From contig LODT01000039.1 of the NCBI GenBank assembly GCA_001606155.1, positions 806,001-870,000 on the forward strand: a stretch of 64,000 nt of DNA, read 5' to 3'. Position 1 is the stretch's first letter. Each line of letters opens with the position of its first letter. Below are positions 11,797 to 24,577 of this stretch, piece by piece. Below the pieces are notes generated by a model. It was not told the origin of the DNA. It did not search any database and was given only the letters and a program-made list of their open reading frames with translations. This DNA comes from Tieghemostelium lacteum. Lineage: Eukaryota > Evosea > Eumycetozoa > Dictyosteliales > Raperosteliaceae. Made by a program: the position numbers and the translations under genes.

Positions 11797-13278
11797 AGTT
11801 TATTAGATATTAAATATTTTGAAAGGATGCTTTTAGTTTTTTCATCACAAGTCTTGAAGTATAGTGACGATATATTTGGGTGGTGTTTAACAGCATCTTC
11901 AAATGCATCATGATCATCAGTCCTTGGACCATGCATAATAGGTAATGAAATTTCAAATAAACTTTGATTAAAGTTTAGTATTGATGTATACAATTGATAT
12001 GGATTAACCCTTGGTTTTGAGTATTTTGTTATTGCAAAACGACGTAGATTTTGGTTGACTCCAAATGCAGATGCTATTTTCAAAATGGTCTTGGGTATAT
12101 CAGTTTCTATTAATTTTAGATATTTCAAATATAAATGTTTAATAGAAGGGTGATTTGTGCGTAAAAATGTAACTAAACTATCAACAGTGTCTGATGAAGT
12201 TGATAGTTATTGAATATTGGTATTTTCCAATATAGATTCGTGTAATTGAGTTAGGTGAGATAAGGTACTATTGCTATGAACAAGTCTATTTACAATTACC
12301 ACTTTTTTTAGTTTTGATGAATTTAGTTTAATGATTTTTGATACCATGGAGATATCTAAAGTTTCAGTACTTAAATTTACTGTTAATATTGATATTTCAT
12401 TTAATATCAATGTTGGTGTGGTTGACAGAGATAATGATTGGTTTATATAAAGTCTAGGTACATTCATTTTTAGTTCTAACGGGAATACAGTATTATTATG
12501 GTTAAATTCAAATTCCAATTTAAGATTTCTTATAAATGGATTATCAATTGATATAGTAATGCAATCGGTATAATGACTGTTTTTGGATATATCAAATAAT
12601 TGGCATTTTACTTTTAACTTTGCTACTTTAAATTGGTTTAGAAATGCTATTAGTTGGTGTGGTCCAATATGAAAATGGGAGAATTTAAAACATTGTAGTG
12701 TACCATTAAATTCCTTTAAGAGTTTATCAAAAACTAGATTATAGTCATTCTCATTATCTAGAAAATGGAAATAGGTCATTGATAATGTCTCTAGAGACTG
12801 TTTACAACCATCTAATAATAAACTAAAGCTATCCAAAGTTATTGAAACATTATTTAACTTTAACTGTGATATACCTCTTATAGGATACCCACTACCATAG
12901 TACAAAGGATCTTTATTCCAACTCATGTTTCTCATCATGGCATTTGATATTCCCACTTTATAATATTATCAACTAGATGTTGAGTTTTAAATGATGTAAC
13001 CTTATTTAACATCTCTGTTGAATATAAATTTAATAATCTAAAATTGATATCCGAAATCCAATAATTTTCAATATACTTTTGTATAAAGTTTAGAAATCTC
13101 TGGTAATTGAGTTATTGTTAATTCTTTTGAAATGGAGATTTTTGGTAGTCCATGTCCTTGAAACCAAAGTGAATTTACTCAGACAAATGATTAAGAAATC
13201 AATATTGTCATGGTAAGAGTTGAATATGAATTCCAAAATTCTCTTCATGATGACATGAGGTAGATCAGAAATCACCAT
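11793..13278 (-). pseudogene. Broken F-box/LRR-like host gene, paralogue of the 9985-11796 gene
   Basis: The region still reads as one F-box/LRR-like protein, but in three pieces. It starts at 13278 with an F-box-like segment (MVISDLPHVIMKRILEFIF, then FTLVSRTWTTKN). The frame is lost near 13091-13112 and continues in another frame (FLNFIQKYIENYWISDINF). It shifts again near 12940-12960 into an LRR-like part (GISQLKLNNVSI, LETLSMTYFHF). An in-frame TAA at 12207-12209 then interrupts the frame, which runs on unchanged (STSSDTVDSLVTFLR) to the end at 11793. No GT..AG pair spans these points, so introns are an unlikely explanation. Multiple lesions argue for a decayed host gene rather than a single read error. 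Expression may persist, but no full product is expected. Confidence 0.68.
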
Positions 13279-13604
13279 AATAGTCTTGGTATTGTGAGAG
13301 TCCCGGTTTTGAGTAAAATTTATCTGAAATTATAAAATATCTGAATAGTAAAATTAAAATTTAAAACTGGTTAATCATTTACCAAAGAGTTCGCAAACAC
13401 TGTTCTTAAAAGCAGAAAATGTCTAAAACTTTTCTATATCGATTTTTTTTTAAATTTTTATGAATTTTTGGCAATCAGATATTTATTTGTCTGATATTTC
13501 CCCCACCAACGTTGGTTTCAAAACAAAATGTATTTAAATTTAAGAAATTTAATTTTACATCATCATTTTACATCATCAAAAAAATTAATTAAAAAGAGAT
13601 AAAA
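13279..13604. promoter_or_regulatory. Intergenic region upstream of the tandem array
   Basis: These 326 nt separate the start of the broken F-box gene (minus) from the first array gene (plus). They contain AT-rich DNA, a small imperfect inverted repeat (TCAGA...TCTGA, ~13474-13500), the palindrome CAACGTTG (~13508-13515) in a C-rich patch (CCCCCACC), and T- and A-runs just before the ATG at 13605. No gene or RNA was recognised. The CCCCCACC patch resembles the CA-rich boxes often found in dictyostelid promoters, but this is only a resemblance. Confidence 0.35.
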
Positions 13605-16600
13605 ATGAAAGTGTTATCGTTTTTATTGATTTTTGTAGTTTGTCTTGTTAGTTGCTCACAAGATCAAATTCAACTTACAAATATACAGTTGTCAACTAAT
13701 AATATAACATGGACTAATCCATATCCATCAGTACAATTTACTATTGGTATCCAAGCTAGTGCTGGAGTGGAGATTCAGGGTGGAACAATACTATTTATAA
13801 TTGATCCACAAAATGTAAATTACGTTACTATTGCATGGGACTATAGTAATGTTGTGGTTGATGATCATCAGGATACACTGGATGTAGTGGATAGAATGAG
13901 AAGACTTGATACAACATTGTCAGGTGACTTTACCATAACCATTTGTGTACCTATTGGTTTTGTTGAAGGTTGTGGTATACTACCATCTGATGCCTATGTA
14001 AATTGTGATTATTCTTTAACTGCAACTTTGACTAATAAAAAAGTTGTAAAGATTCCACATAGTCAGATTATTTCACAGTTCCCAGATAGTGCACCATTGG
14101 CAGTTAATCAAAATTTAGTTCCACCTGTAGTTACTGAATTTAAGATTACCGTTCATCCAGAAGGTCCTTTAGTAACTTTCCAATTGGGTATTGAATATTA
14201 TGGTAAAGGTTTAACTTATTTTTCAATCTCCTATCAAAATGCAACTGGGTTTCCATTTACTGCAGCATTAACTGAAATTCAAATGGTAACTAACGATGGG
14301 TACTATTATGTTGAACAGTTATTCATTCCTCAACTCTACGGTAACAAATACATTTTAACTGGAATGTATGTTGAGGATTCCGAAGGAAATTTACTCCAAC
14401 TCTCTGCTGGTCAAATCAAATACCAATTCAATATCACCAAAATTCAGTTACCTTCTTCATCAGCACCAGTACTCACTGGATTATTCACATATAAAACTGA
14501 TACTAATAACCCTCATCTTGCTCCAGGAAAGAACTGGACAGATCTCAAAGCATCTGCATTCCTAACCACTCCCTACTCACCGCTATTTTGCATTCCAAAT
14601 GGTTTCAGTATCTGCTCTACTTTATTCGTAAACTCAACTTGGGCCATCATCTACTCTCAAGTATTCCCAAATTTCATGGGTAACGATTACAATTCCATTG
14701 AATTTGTATCTCTAAATGAGTACCTAGAGAGTTACGGTTACATTGCTATTGAATATCAGAGTATGTTAATATTATTACCCTATAAGTAAGTGATCTTCTA
14801 TAAGTATATACTAATTATATTTATATTTTAGATATCTTGGCAAATCCTGTTTTAGATAAAGTGGTTTACTCTGTTAGTACTATTGATGCCCTGGAGCCAT
14901 TTTATTTGGAATTGAATTTTACAATACAATTGACAAATTCAATTTTGGAGATTCTTTCAATTGATATACCAGAGAGCTATTATCTATTTGCTAGTGATAT
15001 TGTGTCAACTACAAGTTATAATTTAACTAATGTTGTGGTTGGTACTAGTATTTTGGTAGATTCAACCTTACAGCAATTGACTCAATTCACTACTGATATT
15101 CTTGACACTAAAGCTGCTGATAAGTCATTTACTACAAATGGTCCTAAAACTATACAGAGAATTCAAGTTAAGGATCTTACCTATGTGGTGGAGTTTGAAA
15201 ATACTGTCTTTGATTTGTCAAACTACTCGGTTGCAACTCTACCATTTACTGTATACAGTTGGACTAATCACAGTGACAATGTAGCTTATAGCTTCTTCTT
15301 TAGTAGTAATTCTAATTTGTTTACCAATGGTGAAACTAATTTCACTAGTCTCAATACACAGATACTCAGTAGTCAATATATATATACTGACAAACAAACT
15401 GTTGAAACTGTTTATCAAACTTATGTTTCAGCTTACAATCAGTATAGTTGGGGGTTAGGTGCATATGGTGATATTAACTTACAATTTGGTATCTACGATT
15501 CTGCATTAAACTATGGTAATAACGGTATTATTTCATCATTATGTTTCAGTATTCTACCACCAACATTCCAACCAACTATCATCACTGCATTTGATATTTC
15601 ACCTTCCAACATTATCTATTCCAATCAAACTTCAACCCTAGATGTCTCTATTCAATTCAAAGGTGCAGCAATCAACCAACTACAAATGATTCAGTATCAG
15701 TCACCTTTCATTACTGAGTTTATATCCCCATTACTCTCAGTCTGTGAAGTTCAAAGCTACAACTATCAAACCCTCATCTCTAATATCCAATGTACCATTC
15801 CAGTTTCTAATCTACCAACTCAGACCATACTATTCTATTTTGAATCTATTATCCAAGGTCTAACAGTAAACATTCCAAATGTACAACTTCAAGAATCTGG
15901 ATTCCCATCTTTTATCCAAATTATAGGACCTGAAGATAACGGACTAGTACCAAACATCACTCAATTCTCAACTTCATTCAATTCTCAAACCAATACTATT
16001 ACAGTTCAATATAATATTGAAAATGAAGGAAACTTTGTATCTCCAAGTACACCAATTAGTTTTAATGTATTTAGTAGACAAGCTGCTCAAACTGTACAAG
16101 GTCAACAGAAAGTACTTACAGTAACTCAGACATCTTATAGTGGTACTATTAACATTAATCTCTGTGAATTGCAAGGATTTGATTTGAGTTACCAAATCAT
16201 TGGTTTATTCATTTCAATTAATAGTACAATTGATGGAACATTCTATCAATTCCCATACCAATACCTAACTCAAATGGATCCAAATCAACAAAATTTCCCA
16301 ACAAATAATGCAATTTGTGATTTATCAGGTCCTAGATTAGTAGATACTGGTATTCTAAATCAGGATTCTATATATGACACATCAGATCAAAGTATTGATA
16401 TAACAGTCTACTATGATATCACTGATGATATCTCTGGATTTAGTTCACTAGAAGGTTATATAAGATTAATTGGTCAAGACACTGGTGTAAATGGGTTCTA
16501 TTTCCAACCTCTTTCTTTTACCTCACAAAACCTTGTTAGAGGTAACATTAGAAATGGTAGATACTATTTCAATTTCACTTTACCACAGAACACTAATGGT

Positions 16601-17044
16601 ACCTACCAATTCGGCATCCAATCCATTACAGATCAAGTTGGAAATACCAGATGGTTGACATACCAGAATATTCTCATTCTAGGCTCATCATCTCAAGTAA
16701 ATGTATATTCTGATTATTCAAATCCATTACCACAACTAACCTCACTACAACTAGTATCCAATACCAACGGTAACACATTTACATTCTCAACTAGTGGTGG
16801 TGCATCATCACTCTATTTGTTACCCCTTGGAACTAATTTCCCAGCATCTGTCTACGCCACTTCAACTGGACCCAATACATTCAAAATTTCAAATTATAAT
16901 CCAACCAACGTAAACTCTGGATTATATTACTTTGGAGTTTGTCTCATCAGTAATTCACTTACAACCAACTGTTATTCTGCATTAGAACTATCTTCATTAC
17001 AATATCCAAATACTTTTACAATTTTTAATACTCTCTATAATTAA
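13605..17044 (+). CDS. Secreted ComC-type Ig-like glycoprotein, array copy 1
   Basis: Exon 1 13605-14760, intron 14761-14831 (gtatgt...tttag, 71 nt, phase 1), exon 2 14832-17044; predicted 1,122 aa. An N-terminal signal peptide (MKVLSFLLIFVVCLVSCS) is followed by beta-rich domains with family landmarks in order: ICVPIGFVEGCG, VHPEGPLVTF, DALEPFYLELN, QPTIITAFDISPSN, QCTIPVSNLPTQTI, GPEDNGLVPNITQFS, CDLSGPRLVDTGIL, YYDITDDISGF, NFTLPQNTNGTYQF and a C-terminal VNSGLYYFGVCL. The DxSGPxLV / ITDDxSGF pattern resembles the repeated beta-sandwich modules of dictyostelid ComC/EGF-like surface proteins. N-glycosylation sequons are frequent. No EGF repeats, transmembrane segment or GPI signal is present, so the product is probably secreted. 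The join restores YQN, as in the uninterrupted copy 4. Function is unknown; adhesion or matrix is an inference. Confidence 0.85.
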
Positions 17045-17187
17045 TAAAATATCTAGATACTAATCTCCTTATTTAAACACCACCTTACTTTTCTAAAACT
17101 CCAAGAAAATATTTAAAGATTCTTAAAATCTGGATTTGATATAAGTCGTATATATATATAAACAAATTACCAACTAGTTTCCTAATA

Positions 17188-17395
17188 CCACGTTATCAGT
17201 ATCACAAATTCCTTTCAACCATACATTCCCTTTATTAAAAATGTTGAACTTACTCAAAGTACCAATTCTTTGAATATTACAACAAGTATTGGTGTATAAG
17301 GTGTCTATATCACTAAACCAATAGTAGCAGATGAACTATCTCCCTTTGAATATTCCATTGACAATTTCAAAATAACTAAATTTACAATTTGATGG
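17188..17395 (+). pseudogene. Relic of a sixth array copy (C-terminal module fragment)
   Basis: Between copies 1 and 2 the plus strand reads, with stops, YHVISITNSFQPYIPFIK, then NVELTQSTNSLNITT and GVYITKP. This lines up with the start of the last Ig-like module of the intact copies, for example copy 4 with NPFINTLVVDNSTNTILITT and then MVYMLPIG. Order and spacing match. Only about 70 residues can be followed, and two in-frame stops are seen. The surrounding ~520 nt (17045-17564) are otherwise AT-rich and gene-free. It is best read as the remains of an extra or recombined copy, showing gene turnover in the array. Confidence 0.5.
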
Positions 17396-17564
17396 TTTCA
17401 ATGCAATAAATTAAATTTTGAATTTTACTTGAAAATTTTAGATAAATTTTTTTAATGATTATTTTTCCAATTTCCATATCAAATTAAAATGATTTCATTT
17501 CTAAAAATATCTGCAGCTATCATTTAAAATGATGTGTATCTTTTTTTTTTTATCATAGTAAACC

Positions 17565-20500
17565 ATGTTTAAAGTACTATTACTTTTAATCCTATATTCC
17601 TTTATATATGTTCAAGGAGGTATCACTAAAGAGGGTGTAACTTTAAAAAGTGTAGAGTTATCAAATAATGATATTACAAGGTCTTCAATAGTAACTCCAT
17701 CTGTAATGTTTTATATTGGTTTTCAAGTAGAACTTGGTCTAGAAGTATCCTATGGTAATTTGAATTTCGATATGTACGGTAATAAAGAATACCAACAATT
17801 TCAATGGGATTATAATAATCTAGTTAATAGACCAGGACCACAACCACTCATAGGTGAATTCAAAATTCAAATATGTGTACCTGTACAAATGATTGAAACA
17901 TTTAAAACTCAAATATCTCATTCTAACTACTCAATTCAAATTATTCTAATGAAAAATAATGATATCATTGAATTCAGTTACAATGAAATTGTTAACCAGT
18001 TTCCAAATGCCTATCTCATCGAAAGATATTTTGACAAAAAGCCTGATGTTAATAACTTTCAGATTTTAGTTCATCCACATGGACCTTTGGTATCATTTAT
18101 CTTGGATATAGATCACTATGGTATAGGGTTAGAAACCATTTCTATTGAATATACAAACAATAGTGAATCCAATCAAGTTATCAACTGGGTAACATTTGTA
18201 ACTAATAATGGATATATTTATATAGAATCTCTATTCTATCCTGAATTAACTGGATATGATTACACCATTATCTCACTACAAGTAACTGATTATGTTGGTA
18301 AAGTAGCTACTTTCACAGAATCACAACTAAAGAAGAAATTTGGGTTCTCTGGGTTCACTCTACACCCAACAATCCCTCAAGATTCCAATTTCTTTGAGTA
18401 CACACTTGATGATAGAAACCCTGAAATTTCCTATGCAAATAGAATCACCAATCTCATTGCATATGTAAATTTAAATTCACCATTTTACCCCTTAAGCTGT
18501 ATCCATGGTATAGGTTCAATGTGCACCACTCTATTTTTGAACTCCACTTCGGTACAAGTTAGCAATCTTATGCTGACGAACGGACCTACCTATATTGGAC
18601 CTGGTGGTCAAAAATTTTATTCATTTAATCAGTTTACATCAGTAGAAGGTACAATACCTTGTAACTATGAAAGTATGTATAAAATAGACTATAAAAAGAA
18701 TAGTACAGTTATATTAATTTATGATATTAGATGTAAAAACTCCACCTAAAATTGAGAATATAACATATTCAATTGGAGAAATTGATAGTTTAGATCCATT
18801 TTATTTGGAAATTAATGTAACAATGCAAATCACCCAAGCATCTTTACAATTATTGGATATGATTGATTTTCTTTCACCAGGGTATTTCCTAAACTCTGTT
18901 TCTAATATAAATGGTGATATGGTAACTAGTAATGTTTATTTAAGTTTTGATAGTGCTATTGAATCTACTGAGAGATATATGGTATCAATTGAAGATTCTA
19001 AACAAGAATCTGCAAATTTTAATGTAATTGGACCTATTACTTACAAGAGAATTGAATATCAAGATATCATGTTTCAGATTGACTTTACACAAACTGAATT
19101 TGATTTTAGTAATCAATCACAAGTTACAATTCCAATTACCATTACAACATGGACTAATAGTAGTGATCAGTTGCAGAATAACTTTTTTTCACTAAATGGT
19201 GCTTACTTGTTGGAAACTGGGTTGTCTAATTATTTTGATATTAGTAGTCAGTTTATTTCTAGTAATGGTGAATTTACAGTCTATCAAACTTATGTTACCA
19301 TGTACAATAACTACGGTACAATTTTGGAAGCCAATGGAGCTTTTCAAATGATGTATGAAATTATATCTAATGGAAATACTGGGTTTATTCCAATTACATG
19401 GCAATGTTTCACAGTGAATAAACCATTCCAACCAACTATTATTACTGTATTTGATATGTCACCTTCGAATATAGTCTATTCTAATAAGACTAGTAGTATT
19501 CAATTGACTATTCAAATCAAAGGGTCACAAGTAAATCTATTTGAACTAGTTCAATTCCAAACAACAACCCAAAGCGAATATCTATTGCCTCTAAATGTTA
19601 TTTCCAATTGTACTGTTATCAGTTATAGTCTAAATACCTTGGTTAATGATATTCAATGTACAATTCCAGTTGGAAATCTACCAAGTCAAATCATTTTATT
19701 CTATATTGAATCGATCATCCAAGGTCAACCTGTTACCATTCCAAATGCACAACTTCAAGAATCTGGATTCCCATCGTACATTGAAATCATAGGACCTGAA
19801 GATAACGGACTAGTACCAAATATAACCCAATTCTCAACATCATTCAATTTAACAACCAATACCATCTCTATTCAATATGATATTGAAAATGAATGTAACT
19901 TTGTAGCTCCTGGTACAACTGTGGATTTTGTTATATTTATAATGCAATTCTATTTTGATGTAACCGGATACCCTGTATATCAAGTAAGTCAGGATTCATT
20001 TAGTGGTTCATTTGATATTAATTTCTGTGAATTGGAAGGTTTTATTTATGGATATCAACCCATTGGAATATACATTTCAATTAATAGTACAATTACTGGA
20101 ACACAGTATCAATTCCCTTACGATTACTTGGTAGAATTGGATCCTAATCAAATGTATCTACCAATTGACAATTCAGTTTGTGATTTCTCAGGACCTAGAT
20201 TGGTTGAAACTGGTATTCTCAATAGACACTCTCAATATGACACTACAGAGCAGAGTGTTGATATTACTCTCTATTATAAAATTACTGATGACATATCTGG
20301 ATTCAATTCACTTGTTGCTACCATGAGATTAGTGGACACTAGTTATGATGTTAATGAATTCTATTTCCAAACCTTTTCTATATCAACTGATAATCTAGTC
20401 AGTGGTAATACCAGAAATGGTATATATTCTATAAACATAACACTACCACAATACTCTAATGGTACCTATCAATTCAGTGTCAATTCTCTTACTGACAATG

Positions 20501-20934
20501 CTGGAAACACCAGACCTTATACATTCCAAAATATTCAATTGGTTAGTTCTAATCCACCATATGTTAATGCAATTTCTGATATCACTAATCCAAATCTACC
20601 AAAACTGGCTGGCATTTCATTAGAATCACAATCAAATACCATCACAATCACTGCAACTGGTGTTGATTCTTTATACATTTTATCAATGGGTGCTGGGTTA
20701 TTTGAATATGTCTATGCAAATCAAATGTCGACTAATACCTTTGAAATTGTAAACTATAACCCAACTTCTGTAAACACAGGTATCTATTATTTTGGTGTTT
20801 GTCTTAACAGTAAATCATTAACTACAATATGCTACTCAGCAGTTGATCTGGAGAATCTAGGTTTTATTAATTCTATTCTAATTGTGAATAGCAATTATTC
20901 CCCACCTTCTCCACCTTTTTCAAATGAAAATTAA
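17565..20934 (+). CDS. Secreted ComC-type Ig-like glycoprotein, array copy 2
   Basis: Exon 1 17565-18672, intron 18673-18730 (gtatgt...attag, 58 nt, phase 1), exon 2 18731-20934; predicted 1,103 aa. The join gives CNYE|NVKTPPKIENITYS, aligning with copy 4 (TKTPPTIYNNATYS). Signal peptide MFKVLLLLILYSFIYVQG. The same landmarks follow: ICVPVQMIE, VHPHGPLVSF, DSLDPFYLEIN, QPTIITVFDMSPSN, QCTIPVGNLPSQI, GPEDNGLVPNITQFS, CDFSGPRLVETGIL, ITDDISGF and YSNGTYQF. The cysteine pair seen in the N-terminal domain of the other copies is only partly kept (ICVP present, the following GCG missing), so this domain has diverged. It ends in a proline-rich tail (NYSPPSPPFSNEN) without membrane anchor, hence probably secreted. 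Downstream copy 3 starts 232 nt later on the same strand. Confidence 0.85.
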
Positions 20935-21166
20935 TATCTTAAAATCGTTTAAAAACCCAAAATAAAGTTAGCCTTTTAATTTTGATATCTCATTTTTAAT
21001 AAGATCTTTCCTTAATTCCTAATGATATTATTCTGAATAAATAGAAATATCAAAAGAATTTTTTTATTAAGATATTATTAGATTTTTGTAAATCCTTAAT
21101 TCATAAGATGTATATGTAATCAAAAAGGTTTTTTGTAAAACCTTTGATCATTTAATTGTCCTAAAC
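20935..21166 (+). promoter_or_regulatory. Spacer upstream of array copy 3 with perfect hairpin
   Basis: AT-rich spacer between copies 2 and 3. At 21124-21145 it contains a perfect 9-bp stem (AAAGGTTTT / AAAACCTTT) around a TTGT loop, 21 nt upstream of the copy 3 ATG. The position places it in the 5' untranslated region or core promoter. Other copies have no hairpin that I could see at the same place. Function is unknown. Confidence 0.4.
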
Positions 21167-24100
21167 ATGAACAAAATAATATTAAGATTAACAATAATAT
21201 ATGTATTATTGATTAGTAATATAAATTTAGTTTTAGGTGGGTTGGATCCAGTTAATGGTGTAAGTCTTACAAGTGTTCAATTGTCAAGTAATAATATAAG
21301 TGGATCTCAGCCTCTTGCTCCATCTGTAACCATTGTTTTTGGGCTCAGTGCTACACAATCACCAGTTTTCAAAGGAATAGTTATTTTCTATGCTGATAAT
21401 GGTATTGTTGGTTTACATTGGGATAGTAATAATCTTGTTGGTGGAAATTCATATCCAAATCAAGGAATGTCAGGTGACTTTGAAATTCAAATATGTGTAC
21501 CATCTTCAGATTTAAATAGTTGCGGTATAGAACCAGGTGTAGGTTCTAAACAGTGTATCTATAGTCTCATGATGAATCTTGGTGATGGTGAAACAGTTAT
21601 TTTCTCTCCTGATGAAATTGAAAGTCAATTTCCAGAGTCTATATTGACATTTTATCAAAATGTGATACCACCAGTTTTAAAAGAATTTGTAGTTTCTCCA
21701 CATCCAGAAGGTCCATTGGTATCTTTCACTTTTGATATTGAGTATTTTGGCAGTGGTATCTATGAAATAACTTTGGTATTTGCTAACCAAAGTGGATTTT
21801 CTCTCATTGAATACCAAAATTCTTTGGTAACCAACAATGGATACTATTACAAAGAGATTTTGTTGCTCCCTGAAATATATGGTACCAATTTCCGTATGAT
21901 TTCTCTCTCTGTAATGGATTTGGAAGAGAACCAAGTAAATTATAACTCACAACAAATTAAGAGTCTATTTGGGGTATCCACATTCAACATTGAAAAAGGT
22001 TCCTCTCGGGAATTCAAATTGTTTAGTTATAACATTGATCCTAAAAACCCTAAAGTTGCCAATGGAAATTCATACACCAATCTCAGATCATCTGCTAAAT
22101 TGAATTCACCATTCTTTCCAATGATATGCATAGAATCTGTGTATTACATTTGTAATACACTCTATATCAATTCAACATATGTCGAAATCTATTCTCAAAT
22201 CCAACCTAATGGGCCACCAGTTTTTGGTGCCTCTGAATTGGTTTTCTCATTTAATCCATACGCCTTTGAATTAGAAGAAATTATATTTAACTATAATAGT
22301 AAGTAATCACTACTATTACTCTAGTAAATGTTTAAATAATTCTATTAAACTAACTTTTACTAAATTTACATAGATTCATATACACAACCATTGATTGAGG
22401 ATTCATCCTATTCAGTATCAGAAATCAATCAATTGGAACCTTTCTATTTGGAAATTAACTATACTATTGTAATTTCAGATGCTATTTTGGATAAAATAAT
22501 GGTTATGGTACCTTCATTATCCTACTTTTATTTGGATTCTGTTATAAGTATTAATAATGGAATTACAGTATCTGATATTGTATTTTTATTCGATTCGAGT
22601 GTTGATTCTTTGAATTTATATCAAGTTCAAATAACTGATTCTAAAGATGCTTTCAGTACTGGAGAAAATGTTAAAGGACCTAAAACAACACCAAGAATTG
22701 TTTTTTATGATATCCTCTACAAGATTGAATTTGAATCTACTATATTTGATTTTAGTAATCAATCACAAGTAACAATACCATTCATTCTTACAACATGGAC
22801 TAATCACAGTGACCACATTAATTCCAATGCTTTATTATTAAATAATATGTATATCATACAAAGTGGTATGACAAACTATACTGATTTAAACAGTCAGATT
22901 GTTTCAAGTAATGGTGTTGAAACTGTATACCAATCCTATGTTACAATATACAATAATTATGGTTCTACATTGGAATCTTATGGTCAAGTTTTACTAAATT
23001 TCATAGGATTTTCAGCAACAACTGATATTTTATCAATTACATGGCAGTGTTTCTCTATCATCCCTCCAAGTCAACCAACTATAGTTTATAATTTCACAAT
23101 GTCTCCATCAAATAAAGTCTTTTCGAATCAGACATCTGAAATTCAGGTAACTATCCAAATTAAAGGATCACAAGTCAACGCTTTACAAATCCTTCCATTC
23201 CTATCTCCTTTCCAAACAGAGAACATTCCAACAGCTGAAACTATTCTCTCCATTTGCTTGGTATCTAATTATAATCCATATACTCTAATTACTGATATTC
23301 AATGTACCATCCCAGTTGCTAATCTACATAGTCAGACTATACTATTCTACCTCCAAGCCACTATTCTTGGTCAACCTACAACCATTCCAAATGTTCAACT
23401 ACAAGAATTTGGATACCCATCTTATATATCAATTATAGGACCTGAAGATAATGGACTAGTACCAAATATCACACAATTCTCAACCTCATTCAACCCAATA
23501 ACCAATTCTATCTCTGTTCAATATAATATTGAAAATGAATGTAACTTTGTAGCTCCAGGACAACCAGTTGATTTTATCATTTTCAACAGACAAATTCTAT
23601 CACCGGACTATGGTTCATTAAACAAGTTTACAGTTAGTCAACCTTCATTGAGTGGTGCATTTGATATTTCATTATGTGATTTACCTGGATTTATGTTTGG
23701 TTATCAACTCATTGGTATCTACGTAAACATTAATAGTACGATTTTAGGAACTCAATATCAATTCCCTTATGAATACTTGGTTGAAATGGATCCAAATCAA
23801 CAAAATTTCCCAACTAATAATGGAATTTGTGATTTCTCAGCACCTAGATTAGTGGATGCTGGTATTTTGTATCCATTGTCAATATATGATACTTCAAATC
23901 AAAATATTAACATTTCAGTGTTTTATGATATAACTGATGATCTATCTGGTTTTGAGACACTAAATGGGTATATTAGATTAGTAGGTCAAGATATAGGTGT
24001 AAGTGGATTCTATTATCAAGAATTTACATTATCTTCTAAAGATATTGTCAGTGGTAACTTGAGAAACGGTAGATTTATTCTCAACTTTACATTACCACAA

Positions 24101-24577
24101 TACACAAATGGTACATATCAATTTGGTATCAGTAGTCTTATTGATAAAGTTGGAAATTCCAGATTATTCACATTCCAAAACATTCTATTAGTAAGTTCAG
24201 TTCCACCTCAAGTCAATGTTTATTCAGATTATACTAATCCAGTGTCACCATCATTGGTATCTGTATCCATTGACAATACCAATACCTTTATTATAACTAC
24301 CAACGGTGCTGTATCAGTCTATATGTTACCAATTGGTGGTGGTTTATATGGAAATGTACCTGCACATCCAACATCACAGAATACCTATATGATCAATTCC
24401 TATAACCCAACTACTGTCAATAGTGGTACTTATTATTTTGGTATTTGTCTTAATGGTGATTCATTAACTACTCTATGTTATACATCCAGTGAGCTTCAAT
24501 CACTTGGTCTACCAAACTCTATTCAAATCCAAAACACCGTATATTATCCACCTCCAATTCCTATTCCAAACTTTTAA
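21167..24577 (+). CDS. Secreted ComC-type Ig-like glycoprotein, array copy 3
   Basis: Exon 1 21167-22298, intron 22299-22373 (gtaagt...catag, 75 nt, phase 1), exon 2 22374-24577; predicted 1,111 aa. The join gives FNYN|NSYTQPLIEDSSYSVS. The N-terminal hydrophobic signal peptide (ends VLGG) is followed by ICVPSSDLNSCGIEPG, PHPEGPLVSF, NQLEPFYLEIN, QPTIVYNFTMSPSN, QCTIPVANLHSQTI, GPEDNGLVPNITQFS, CDFSAPRLVDAGIL, YDITDDLSGF, NFTLPQYTNGTYQF and VNSGTYYFGICL. The canonical CDFSGP is CDFSAP here. The tail is proline-rich (YYPPPIPIPNF) with no anchor. In longer ComC-like proteins a proline linker commonly precedes EGF and membrane segments; here the protein stops at that point. The product is probably an extracellular glycoprotein of unknown function. 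Confidence 0.85.

Noticed and set aside
12129-12209. Intron that could remove the in-frame TAA of the broken F-box gene
   Set aside because: The reading frame is the same on both sides and conserved-looking protein continues directly after the stop; no GT..AG pair spans it.
15066-15076. Exact match to CCTTACAGCAA, the conserved 11-nt motif of dictyostelid class I small RNAs
   Set aside because: It lies in frame in array copy 1 (encoding STLQQL), with no flanking terminal stem or upstream DUSE-like element; a chance match.
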